From Acidobacteriota bacterium (lineage in GTDB: Bacteria > Acidobacteriota > Holophagae > Acanthopleuribacterales > Acanthopleuribacteraceae): a DNA stretch of 64,000 nt. The stretch spans positions 1 to 64,000 of the forward strand of contig JASJCB010000100.1 of NCBI GenBank assembly GCA_030066195.1. The letters run 5' to 3'. The notes beneath the pieces are model-generated. The model saw only the letters and a list, made by a program, of their open reading frames with translations, made no database searches and had not been told where the DNA came from. This document shows positions 8,515-16,742 of the stretch, piece after piece; the stretch's first letter is position 1; every line of letters begins with the position of its first letter. The position numbers and the translations under genes are program-made.

Positions 8515-9127
8515 ACGCAAGCGCCAATACATCATGCTGGGCCTGCTGGTCGTGCTGATCGCGGCCAACCTGATCTTCCGCGTGGGCGGCGATTCGTTTG
8601 CGCCCGGTTCGCTGTTCTCCGACGATACCGACCTGGAAAACGCCTACTCGGCAAGGGCCCTGCGCAATATGAATACCCTGGACGGACTGCCCGCGCTGGC
8701 GTTCCCCACCCGCAAGGAACAAACCGGGGAAAAGGACGAGACCGAGGGCCGCAATCCCTTCATCTTCGGCGAGGACAAGCGCGCTCGCGAGGAGGCCGAG
8801 GCCCGCCTGGCCGAAATGCGCGAAAAGCGGGCCCAGGCCGAGGCGGCAGCGGCAAAGGCCACTGAACTGAATCCGCCGCCGGTCGTCACCGAGCCCGAGC
8901 CGGAACCCGTACGTTTCTCCGGCGAGGTGCTGGGCTCCATGCAGGACGCGAGGACCGGTAAACGGCGTATCTCGGTGCGCATCAAAGACGATATCCTCAT
9001 CGTCGGCGAGGGCGACCGCCTGCCCAACAGCTTCACGGTAGCGGCCATTACCGAGACGGAAGTGCGCTTCAGGGAACAGACCTCCGGCCGCGAGGTCACG
9101 GTGAAATTGACCAAGGAATCCAGATAG
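8507..9127 (+). CDS. PilP/GspC-like protein linking inner membrane to secretin
   Basis: The start is the GTG at 8507, eight bases inside the previous gene, with GGGAGG five bases upstream. This gives 206 residues. A membrane anchor lies at about residues 8-25 (YIMLGLLVVLIAANLIF), followed by a charged Ala/Glu-rich helix (about 90-125), a Pro-rich linker and a C-terminal beta domain (RISVRIKDDILIVGEGDRLP) like the homology region of PilP/GspC that docks onto the secretin. It precedes the secretin gene, as pilP precedes pilQ. Confidence 0.7.
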   Translation: MNERKRQYIMLGLLVVLIAANLIFRVGGDSFAPGSLFSDDTDLENAYSARALRNMNTLDGLPALAFPTRKEQTGEKDETEGRNPFIFGEDKRAREEAEARLAEMREKRAQAEAAAAKATELNPPPVVTEPEPEPVRFSGEVLGSMQDARTGKRRISVRIKDDILIVGEGDRLPNSFTVAAITETEVRFREQTSGREVTVKLTKESR

Positions 9128-9141
9128 GACGGGAGAAGGCT

Positions 9142-11424
9142 TTGAGATATCTATGTTGCATCTGCCTGCTGATCACGCTGAGTTGCGTGCCTAATAAGAA
9201 AGAAATGAAGCTGGCCGCCAAAGCCACGGACGCGGGTCGTTGGACCGAGGCATACGAGCGTTGGAGCGGGATTCTGGAGGAGCATCCCGACAACGTCAAG
9301 GCCAAGCTGGAAAAAGAACGCGCCCGCATGAACGCTTCCCTGTACCATCTGGACCGCGCCGGCCGTTTCTACCGCGCCAAGAAGTACAACGAGACCCTGT
9401 TCGAACTGAACCTGGCTTTGGGTTTCGACCCGGACAACCAGGAAGGTCAACGCCTGCTGCGCAACGCCATGGAGAAGCGCAAAGAGCAGGAAGCAATTGC
9501 CGCGGGCAAGAAGGTCCAACAGAAGAAGAAAGGCATCACGGTGCCGCGCCTGCGCCCGTCCACCTGGGACCCTCAAAACCTGAGCTTCACCAATAAGTCC
9601 ATCCGCGACGTCTACACCAGCATGGGCCGCGCCTACGGCATCAATATCGTCCTGGACAGTAAGATCCGCGATGACAAGACCACCATCGACCTGCGCAACC
9701 TCAGCTTCATCCGCGCCCTGGATACGCTGATGGTGGTCAACCGACATTTCTTCAAGGTGATCGACAACAACACCATCATCATCATGGAAGACAACAATAA
9801 AACCCGCGAACAACACCAGAACCAGATCATTCGCACCTTCTACCTGTCCAACATCACCCCCAAGGACCTGAAGCAGCACCTGCGCCAGTTGGGCAATATC
9901 AAGGAATTCGCCGAAAACGAACGCCTGAACGCGGTCACCATCAAGGGCTCCGCCGAGCAAATGGCCCTGGCCGAGAAGATTATTCGCGACAACGATAAAT
10001 CGCGGCCGGAAGTCATCGTGGAAATCGAGTTCCTGGAGGTCAACAAGAACCTCTCGCGGCGCGTCGGCATTCAACCCACCGACAACAGCGGCAACGCCCT
10101 CTACCGCGCCGGGGTGATTGCCGACCCGGTGGGCCGTTCCAACAGCGACGAGGACAGGGGCGGCATTCGCGGTATCTTCCCCAGCCTGGACGAACAGGAT
10201 TTCCTGACCATCGTCCCCGCCCTGGCCATTGACTTCCTGAAAGACCAGGGCGATTCCCGCCAGGTGGCCAATCCGCACCTGCGCATAACTTCGGGCGAGA
10301 AGGGCGAGATTCGCATCGGCCAGAGCGTGCCCGTGGTCAATACCTCGTTCACCACCTCCGGCCTTTCGGGCAGTACCTCGGGCACCAACGCCTTCGGCGA
10401 TCAGGCCCTGACCTCCTTCAACTACCAGGAAGTGGGCATCGACATGAAGATCACGCCGCGTGTGCACTACAACAACGAGATCTCGCTGGAACTTGAGATG
10501 GAGATCAGTTCGGTGCTGAGCGCCGGTTTGCAGCCCATCTTCGGCAAGCGCCAGGTGACTACCAGCCTGCGTTTGAAGAACGGCGAGATGAACGTGCTGG
10601 CCGGCTTGCTCAGCGAGGACGAACGCCGCTCGCTGGTGGGCATCGCCGGTCTCTCCGATATTCCCATCCTGGGCAAGTTGTTCACCAACGACGAGAAGGT
10701 GGCCTCCAAGACCGACATCATCATGACCATCAAACCGGTCATCATTCGTGGACCCGATATCGGCGAGGCGGACCGCGCGCCCTATGAAATCTCCTCCCTG
10801 CGCCTGTCCTCCCTCTACAGCGAGGAGGGACTGGCCGCCGAAAGCGAGAAACCCGGCGAAAGCGACGCCGCGCCCGAGCCCGACATGACCGAACCCGCCT
10901 ACGAGGAAGACCCGGCGCCCGATGAAGCGGAACCCGAGCCGGATGAAGGCTCTACCGAAACCATCGACCCGGAAGAGGATTATCCCGAGGAAGAAGAGGA
11001 AGGACCCCCGCCCGCCATGCTGGCCTTTACACCCGCCAACCAGGAGGGCAGACAAGACGATATGATCGAGTTCAGCGTCTTCATCACCAACGTGGAAGGC
11101 ATGAGCCGCGGCGAGGTGACGGTGTCTTTCGACGCCTCGATCTTGCAGGCGGAAGCGGTGGAAATGGGCGACTTCTTCGGCAGCGGACGCCGACCCCACC
11201 TGACGCCCGCCTGGAACAACGATCAAGGCAATATCAGCATGATCATTACCCAGCGCATGGGCGGCGAACCCTTCTCCGGTTCCGGCATCCTGGCCACCTT
11301 GCGCTTCCGCGCCAAATCACCGGGTTCCGGCGAACTGACCTTCCGCAACCCGGTACTCAAGAAGAAGGACGGCGCCCTGATCCCGGTCCAAGGCCTGCCC
11401 GCCATGTACGAGGTGAACCCATGA
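9142..11424 (+). CDS. gspD: Secretin with C-terminal cohesin-like domain
   Basis: A 760-residue outer-membrane secretin starting at TTG 9142 behind GGGAG. The N-terminus (Cys15) looks like a possible lipoprotein signal. TPR-like helices occupy about 25-115, secretin N domains about 145-300 (NIVLDSKIRDDKTTIDLR; NERLNAVTIKGS), and the secretin core about 305-550 with VPVV, YQEVGIDMKITPRV and GLLSEDE. An acidic Pro/Glu linker (about 560-620) leads to a domain at about 622-758 with FSVFITNVEGMSRGEVTVSF and GILATLRFRAKSPGSG, which resembles cohesin. That C-terminal addition is unusual for a pore-forming secretin. Confidence 0.9.
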   Translation: MRYLCCICLLITLSCVPNKKEMKLAAKATDAGRWTEAYERWSGILEEHPDNVKAKLEKERARMNASLYHLDRAGRFYRAKKYNETLFELNLALGFDPDNQEGQRLLRNAMEKRKEQEAIAAGKKVQQKKKGITVPRLRPSTWDPQNLSFTNKSIRDVYTSMGRAYGINIVLDSKIRDDKTTIDLRNLSFIRALDTLMVVNRHFFKVIDNNTIIIMEDNNKTREQHQNQIIRTFYLSNITPKDLKQHLRQLGNIKEFAENERLNAVTIKGSAEQMALAEKIIRDNDKSRPEVIVEIEFLEVNKNLSRRVGIQPTDNSGNALYRAGVIADPVGRSNSDEDRGGIRGIFPSLDEQDFLTIVPALAIDFLKDQGDSRQVANPHLRITSGEKGEIRIGQSVPVVNTSFTTSGLSGSTSGTNAFGDQALTSFNYQEVGIDMKITPRVHYNNEISLELEMEISSVLSAGLQPIFGKRQVTTSLRLKNGEMNVLAGLLSEDERRSLVGIAGLSDIPILGKLFTNDEKVASKTDIIMTIKPVIIRGPDIGEADRAPYEISSLRLSSLYSEEGLAAESEKPGESDAAPEPDMTEPAYEEDPAPDEAEPEPDEGSTETIDPEEDYPEEEEEGPPPAMLAFTPANQEGRQDDMIEFSVFITNVEGMSRGEVTVSFDASILQAEAVEMGDFFGSGRRPHLTPAWNNDQGNISMIITQRMGGEPFSGSGILATLRFRAKSPGSGELTFRNPVLKKKDGALIPVQGLPAMYEVNP

Positions 11425-11960
11425 AAATCCTGGGCGCGCACGCATCCTGCGTGCATCCGGCCGGCGTCGACAGAACCCCACGGTTCGTCACTGCCGCACG
11501 TTCTTCTGACAAACGCGGCTTCACCCTCCTGGAACTGGTCATCGCCATGGTGCTCCTGGGCATCCTGGCCGCTGCCGCGGTACCCACCACCCGCAAACTG
11601 GTCAAACGCCAAAAGGAAATCGAACTGAAACGCGCCCTCATGGAAATGCGCGAGGCCATCGACCGCTTCAAACGCGCATCAGACGAAGGCGTGATCGTGG
11701 TGATGGACATCGAGCAACTGGGTTACCCGGCCGACTTTGACGAGTTGATCGAAGGCGCCCAACTCAAAAAGGCCGACAGCAAACGCATGCGCTTCCTGCG
11801 CCGCATCCCGGTCGATCCCATGACCGGCGAGGCGGAATGGGGCATGCGCTCGGTGCAGGACGATTTCGACAGTCAAAGCTGGGGGCGGGAGAACCTGTTC
11901 GATGTATACTCATTGAGTGACGGCACCGCCTTGGACGGAACGGAGTACGCGGAATGGTAA
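11421..11960 (+). CDS. GspG-like pseudopilin with unusually long leader
   Basis: A 179-residue pseudopilin with the class III signal KRG-FTLLELVIAMVLLGIL, where Glu at +5 and the hydrophobic helix are intact. The C-terminal part (RRIPVDPMTGEAEWG) matches GspG-type pseudopilins. The leader before the cleavage Gly is about 33 residues, far longer than usual, and its first part (bases 11430-11460) contains an inverted repeat and encodes a Cys/His-rich stretch that looks repeat-derived. No better start is visible; the ATG overlaps the secretin stop. Probably processed by a prepilin peptidase encoded elsewhere. Confidence 0.85.
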   Translation: MKILGAHASCVHPAGVDRTPRFVTAARSSDKRGFTLLELVIAMVLLGILAAAAVPTTRKLVKRQKEIELKRALMEMREAIDRFKRASDEGVIVVMDIEQLGYPADFDELIEGAQLKKADSKRMRFLRRIPVDPMTGEAEWGMRSVQDDFDSQSWGRENLFDVYSLSDGTALDGTEYAEW

Positions 11961-12346
11961 ATAAAAGAGGCTTCACCCTAATCGAACTGGTCCTGGCCGT
12001 TGCCATCCTGGCTTTATTGGGCACCATCGCGGCGGCCACGCACAAAACCCACGCCAAGAAGGCGCGCGAGGCGGTGCTGCGCCACAACCTGATGCAAATC
12101 CGCACGGTGCTGGACCAGTACAACAACGATAAAGGCAACTACCCGCCGTCGCTGGATACCCTGACCGAGGAAGGCTACCTGCGCGAAATCCCCATGGACC
12201 CCATCACCAAGTCGCGGGAGTCCTGGGAAGTAGAATACGAAACGGACTACGACGACCAGGACAGCAACTACGAACCGGGCGTCTTCGACGTGCACAGCGG
12301 CAGCGAGGACCGGGCCCTGGACGGGACCTACTACTATGAATGGTAA
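11954..12346 (+). CDS. GspG-like pseudopilin
   Basis: A 130-residue major-pseudopilin-like protein. MVNKRG-FTLIELVLAVAILALLG is a canonical short leader and transmembrane helix. The globular part has NDKGNYPPSLDTL and LREIPMDPITK, and the end (EPGVFDVHSGS..LDGTYYYEW) follows GspG architecture. It overlaps the preceding gene by seven bases and the next by eleven. Its C-terminus (LDGTYYYEW) is similar to that of the preceding pseudopilin (LDGTEYAEW), so the two probably arose by duplication. Confidence 0.9.
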   Translation: MVNKRGFTLIELVLAVAILALLGTIAAATHKTHAKKAREAVLRHNLMQIRTVLDQYNNDKGNYPPSLDTLTEEGYLREIPMDPITKSRESWEVEYETDYDDQDSNYEPGVFDVHSGSEDRALDGTYYYEW

Positions 12347-12953
12347 CCGTCGCGGGCACATCCTGTTGCTGGCGATCATCATGGTGACGCTGCTGACGAT
12401 CACCTTCGCCATGACCATGCAGCCCGCGCTCACGCAAACCCAGCGCATGCGCGAAAAGGAAACCATCTACCGGGGCAAACACCTGGCCGACGGACTGCGC
12501 CGCTTCTACTTCAAATACGGCCGCTTCCCCTTCGAACTGGATGAATTGATCGAACAGGAACCCCGTTTCGTGCGCCGGGTCTACGAATGCCCGGTATCGC
12601 CGGACGGCGAGTGGACCCTGGTCTACCTGATGCCGGAGGACCGGGGACGGGTAACGAACCTGAAGGGAATCCCCGTGCCGGGCCGATCCCTACCGGGGGA
12701 TTCCCGCCGCGAAGCCAACTCGGAAACGGAAAAAGAGGGACCGGGCCTCACGCGCTCCATCGACTCCACCTTCCGCATCAAGAACCGCCAGATCACGGGC
12801 GTCCGCCCCAAATCCGACATGGAGGGCCTTCATGTCCTGGAAGAAAGCCGCATCTACAGCGACTGGCTGTTCTCGGCCCTACCCAAACGAGAGGTCAACA
12901 TGGACGACCTGATCGAGGCGGGCAAACCGCCCGAAGATAAGGACAAACCCTGA
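12336..12953 (+). CDS. Pseudopilin-like minor subunit
   Basis: A 205-residue protein starting MNGNRRGHILLLAIIMVTLLTITFAMTM. The Arg-Gly before a hydrophobic helix resembles a class III leader, but the canonical FTLxE core is lost: there is no Phe at +1 and no Glu at +5. The remainder has a pseudopilin-like segment (LADGLRRFYFKYGRFPFELDEL) and a Lys/Asp-rich tail. It is likely a divergent minor pseudopilin at the pseudopilus tip or an assembly accessory. It overlaps the upstream gene. Confidence 0.7.
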   Translation: MNGNRRGHILLLAIIMVTLLTITFAMTMQPALTQTQRMREKETIYRGKHLADGLRRFYFKYGRFPFELDELIEQEPRFVRRVYECPVSPDGEWTLVYLMPEDRGRVTNLKGIPVPGRSLPGDSRREANSETEKEGPGLTRSIDSTFRIKNRQITGVRPKSDMEGLHVLEESRIYSDWLFSALPKREVNMDDLIEAGKPPEDKDKP

Positions 12954-13144
12954 TGCCCGAGTTCAAAAACCAATCCATCCCCGAGGGACAATGGTGGTCC
13001 CCGCTAACCCCAAGCGAGGCGGACCTGAACATCGAGAACCTGGCCGAACACCCAAGAGTCCTCCTGGACCCGAGCCGGGTACTACCCACCCCGACCCCGC
13101 AAGAAGAGGCCCGGCCCTGCGATCGGGACAAGAATTGTCGCTGA
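12953..13144 (+). CDS. Small hypothetical ORF at the operon end
   Basis: A 63-residue frame whose ATG overlaps the upstream TGA, so it could be translated by coupling. The first 45 or so residues look protein-like (SIPEGQWWSPLTPSEADL). From base 13099 onward the sequence belongs to the dispersed repeat also found at 18245, so the C-terminal 15 residues and the stop are supplied by the repeat. It may be a truncated gene. Confidence 0.4.
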   Translation: MPEFKNQSIPEGQWWSPLTPSEADLNIENLAEHPRVLLDPSRVLPTPTPQEEARPCDRDKNCR

Positions 13145-13505
13145 AAGAATAAGCGGCCAAAACTAGATTTTGGGCTGTTGTTTGGTTGAGGAAAAGGGAG
13201 GTCCGGAGCCTCGTTTCCAGTTGTCATTCGTTGTTCTTGCTAATCGAGGAGCAAAGAATTAATCCTGATTCCTTGACCCGGAAAAGTCAGGAGCAAAGAA
13301 TCAGGCCTCATTCCTTGACCCGGAAAAGTCAGGGTCGAAGAATGTAAACTGATTCTTTGCGCACTGAAAAGTAATGTGAAAGAAATCAGTTGTAGGTCCT
13401 TGACCCGGAAAAGTCAGGAGCAAAGAATGAGGACTGATTCTTTGCGCCCCGACTTTTGGAATCGAGGAATCCGGGTAGATTTTGCGTCTCTCGACAAGCC
13501 GAATC
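13099..13505. repeat. Dispersed intergenic repeat, long copy
   Basis: About 400 bases aligning with 18245-18530 over most of their length. Three near-identical CCTTGACCCGGAAAAGTCAGG cores start at 13271, 13313 and 13398, giving spacings of 42 and 85 (twice 42.5), with a degenerate unit between the last two. Each is followed by (A)GGAGCAAAGAAT or a variant, and an inverted ATTCTTTGCGC occurs nearby. It has no coding potential and no terminal repeat or transposase that I can see. Confidence 0.8.
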
Positions 13506-13817
13506 GAGAAATCTGGGGAAAATCCTCGATTCCAGGCGGCGATTATCAACGATCAAGACAGTGATATGAGGTACTCATCCCCAAAAACAGCGTATCCAGA
13601 TGCTTTTGGTTGTAAAATGCAATTTCCACTTGTTTTTGGAAGAGGGCGTGGAGATTCATACCCTCCGGAGGACCCAAACCACAACCGAACACCGAACCCT
13701 GCCGTCATCTCCGATCATGCGTTAACCCATAGCCCGAATCGTCCAACCCCACCTGTCGGATCATCGGAGAAAAGAACGCCTGGCGGCGGAAAGGCCGACA
13801 TGTTTACTCGGAGTCTT
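13506..13817. other. Intergenic remainder
   Basis: About 310 bases between the long repeat copy and the DUF2784 gene. One open frame crosses it but has no ribosome binding site or protein-like composition. Nothing else was recognised. Confidence 0.5.
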
Positions 13818-14207
13818 TTACTCGTACCCGGAAGTCTTCTTTTTCCGGCGCTTGAATCGGTGAATTATCAAGGCATACAGCAGAATATTCCACACAAACA
13901 CCGAGACCCCCGCCGCCAGCTCCCAATTCCGGGTCATGCCGCCGGGGTAAACCAGCGGCATGATGTAGTGGACCACAAAGCCGCCCTCGTAGCCGGATTG
14001 ACCGGCATTAAGTCGAAACCTGTTCTCCATCGGCGTCAAAGGGCAAACCCAACCGGCCAGGTTAACAATCGCGGCCCACAGAACAAAGGGAACATGCAGC
14101 CAGGCCACCCATCGCTTGTAAAGGACCAGTAAGCCGCCCGCCACGGCAAACATCACCAGGCAGAAATGAAAAACCAATACCAGGTCGGCCAGTATGCGCC
14201 AGATCAT
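13818..14207 (-). CDS. DUF2784 family membrane protein
   Basis: A 129-residue integral membrane protein with three or four hydrophobic segments: near residues 7-27 (LVLVFHFCLVMFAVAGGLLV), 36-56, and 95-117. The pattern LHVPFVLWAAIVNLAGWVCPLTPMEN is characteristic of the DUF2784 family, usually a single inner-membrane protein of unknown function. It stands alone between intergenic stretches and is divergent from lodA. Confidence 0.85.
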   Translation of the reverse strand: MIWRILADLVLVFHFCLVMFAVAGGLLVLYKRWVAWLHVPFVLWAAIVNLAGWVCPLTPMENRFRLNAGQSGYEGGFVVHYIMPLVYPGGMTRNWELAAGVSVFVWNILLYALIIHRFKRRKKKTSGYE

Positions 14208-14569
14208 TGTGTAATCCCTCTCATTCTATCTTATCAATTATTATAAGCCTTTCCCATCACCCGTTCTTGATCGTGATGAACCGAGTCCAACTCAAAGACC
14301 CGTGACGCGTGAGACCGGCTCTCTCAACGACCCGGCGGTCGATACCGCACACTATGCGGTTTACATAGGCTGGTCGGGATATCCTGATTAAGTCACGCCT
14401 AACTTTGAAGAGTCCCCGGAACCGGCAACCGCGCCATTGACCGCAACCGCGCCTCTATGATCTAATAACAGGCAACAACCCAAATCTCAGAACTGGAAAT
14501 ACCCTGCTTAGCCCTGGTCTTGTCCGTTCACACCTGCCTTTCATTCTCTACGATTCTTCAGGAGCGTTT
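14208..14569. other. Divergent region upstream of the oxidase pair
   Basis: The 362-base gap between DUF2784 (minus) and lodA (plus) is AT-richer near 14225-14250 and must contain the lodA promoter. AGGAGCG lies just upstream of the lodA ATG. No riboswitch or small gene is evident. Confidence 0.5.
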
Positions 14570-16741
14570 ATGTCTGACACCAAGAAATCGGGCTTGTCCC
14601 GGCGCGACTTCCTTGCCGGCCTCACTGCCTCTGCCGCGGTGATGTCTGCACCCCGTGTTGCCTTCCTCCATGCAGAAGCCCCCAAACCCGCCCCCAAGAA
14701 CAGTAAGGTCCACAGTGTCGGCATCTACCCTCCCGTGGGTATTTCCCGCGTGGGAAACAGCAAGGACGGTTACTTCCTGGCTCCTGAGGTTCCCGGCACG
14801 GTCAACGATGCCTATCACCTGTTAACCGACAAAAAAGGCAATATCCGCATGAAGGACGACAACGGCGACATCAAAAAGCAGGTACAGCGGTTCTACCTCT
14901 TTGGTTTCGATGCGCAAGGAAACGTGGTTCGACAGTTCACCCTGGAAGACAGCGATGTAAAAAATATCAAATGGACCGTCCACGTGGCCAACGCCAAAGC
15001 CGCCTGGTACGGCTTCACCAACCCGCTGAACCTGAGAGGAGGCGCCCCGCCCATTCCAACCCAACGCCGCAACGATGCAGTCACCGATGAAGACCGTAAA
15101 AAACTGATCATCGATCCCGGCCGGCAGTGGGTGGACAAGGACAAGCGCGACCAGCCCATGGTCGGTCAGTTCTGGGGGAGGTTCAAGCAGAGTCGCCCTG
15201 TCGGCAACCACCCCACGGTAGATGTAAAGCTGGGCGAACTCAAAATGGACGACGCCGGTCACCTGATGGTCTTCCCCGCGGACGGCATATCCGCCGCTAT
15301 AACCAACGAACAGAACATCACCAACTTCACCGATAACGACGGTTGGTATGACGACTGGTGCGACGGCTGGGTCCAGGCCGAGATCACGATGACTGAAGGA
15401 AACCAATCCTGGAGCGCGAGTCAGATCGATCATGCTTGGATCGCCTGCTGCGGTCCCAACTTTGCACCTGAAATTCCGCCCGTCGTATCCCTCTACGATC
15501 AGGCCTATCAGGTGATGTTGCTGAAAAAGCTGGTAAAACCGCCCGAAAAACTCAGCTTCACCAAAGACATCTATCCCTTCTTCCATCGCCTGGGCCTGAT
15601 GGACTGGTTGACCAATGCAGCCAACCTGCGTCAGGGCTGGGCAGATGTGGGCAACTTCAATGATCCGGCCTACATCGCCAGGTTAGCCGATCCCAGTAGG
15701 GAGAACGGACCCTTCCGCATGGGTATCTTCAAACAGATCAACGGTCCCAACCCCACGCTGATGGAAACCGAATGTCCCTTCGAGGATCAGCAGGACGATC
15801 AGCCCCAACCCACCCGGCCCTTGATGCCTTTCCTGTTGGGAGGCGGCGTCAACTACGACAATGCCGCCAACCACTACTACATGGTGCCGCCGTATTTGTA
15901 CGATAACCTTCAGAATTGGGCGAATGGTTATTTTATCGATGACTGGGAGCAGATGAAGGGCAAAGGCATGCCGAATAACCTGGAAGAAGTTCCTCTGGCA
16001 GAGCAGCCCACGGCGCTGACACGGGCCGCCCTGGAGCCCTGCTCCGGCACCGGCTTCCATCCCGGCGTGGAACTCACCTGGTACATGCAGATGGTCGATA
16101 CCTACGAAAATAAAAAACCCTACCGCATCAAGTTGGATACCCAAGGTAAGGGTCGCGACGGTCTGTTACAGGATTTCGGTCCGCAACTAACCGCTGCAAA
16201 AGTCTTCTGCGGCTTCGAGGGAACCCCGCCCGCCATCGGCCCGCAAATGCCCGGCGACCTTTCGCGTTGGATGGGCCTTCCCTGGCAGCCCGACGCCTTC
16301 TCGTGCCAGTACGTCAACACGGCCAAGGATTTCCCCACCATCACCTGGTGGCCCGCCCTGTTGCCGATCGATGTGATCCCGGAAGCCTTTTATAAGATTC
16401 TCATGGACACCGACAGACCCTACATGGAACGCATCAAGTTCTACCAGAACCGGGTGCCCTGGTCTCGCGGCGTGGCGGGTCTGGGCTACCATGCGGAAGC
16501 AAGCTACAGCGACGGCCTGAACAATATGGTGCAACTGTGGGGTGAAATGGGCTTTGTGGTGGCGCGTCGCGGTCCCGAACCGCCCAAAGAAGTGATAGCC
16601 ATGTTGGAAGGCAAGAGCAGACAGGAGCAAAAGGAAATCCTTCTCAACTTCTGGATTCCCCCGGTCATATATGTGGAAGTAGAGCGGGGCACCATGGACC
16701 TGATCTACAACACCAATCCCAACTGGCCGCCGCCCGAATAA
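14570..16741 (+). CDS. lodA: LodA/GoxA-like CTQ-dependent amino acid oxidase, Tat-exported
   Basis: A 723-residue quinoprotein oxidase of the LodA/GoxA family, which oxidatively deaminates amino acids such as lysine or glycine using a cysteine tryptophylquinone made from its own side chains. The cofactor residues are visible: Cys491 in LEPCSGTGFHPGVELTW and Trp572 in WMGLPWQPDAF. The N-terminus carries a twin-arginine signal (SRRDFLAGLTASAAVMSAP) followed by HSVGIYPPVGISRVGNS, typical of the family start. The partner flavoprotein LodB follows one base after the stop. Substrate cannot be told from sequence. Such enzymes produce ammonia and peroxide, often antimicrobial. Confidence 0.9.
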   Translation: MSDTKKSGLSRRDFLAGLTASAAVMSAPRVAFLHAEAPKPAPKNSKVHSVGIYPPVGISRVGNSKDGYFLAPEVPGTVNDAYHLLTDKKGNIRMKDDNGDIKKQVQRFYLFGFDAQGNVVRQFTLEDSDVKNIKWTVHVANAKAAWYGFTNPLNLRGGAPPIPTQRRNDAVTDEDRKKLIIDPGRQWVDKDKRDQPMVGQFWGRFKQSRPVGNHPTVDVKLGELKMDDAGHLMVFPADGISAAITNEQNITNFTDNDGWYDDWCDGWVQAEITMTEGNQSWSASQIDHAWIACCGPNFAPEIPPVVSLYDQAYQVMLLKKLVKPPEKLSFTKDIYPFFHRLGLMDWLTNAANLRQGWADVGNFNDPAYIARLADPSRENGPFRMGIFKQINGPNPTLMETECPFEDQQDDQPQPTRPLMPFLLGGGVNYDNAANHYYMVPPYLYDNLQNWANGYFIDDWEQMKGKGMPNNLEEVPLAEQPTALTRAALEPCSGTGFHPGVELTWYMQMVDTYENKKPYRIKLDTQGKGRDGLLQDFGPQLTAAKVFCGFEGTPPAIGPQMPGDLSRWMGLPWQPDAFSCQYVNTAKDFPTITWWPALLPIDVIPEAFYKILMDTDRPYMERIKFYQNRVPWSRGVAGLGYHAEASYSDGLNNMVQLWGEMGFVVARRGPEPPKEVIAMLEGKSRQEQKEILLNFWIPPVIYVEVERGTMDLIYNTNPNWPPPE

Positions 16742-16742
16742 G

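Noticed and set aside
9151-11226. A 691-residue open frame antisense to the secretin gene
   Set aside because: Composition (His/Gly/Val-rich) is the usual mirror of high-GC codon use, and the plus-strand secretin explains the region fully.
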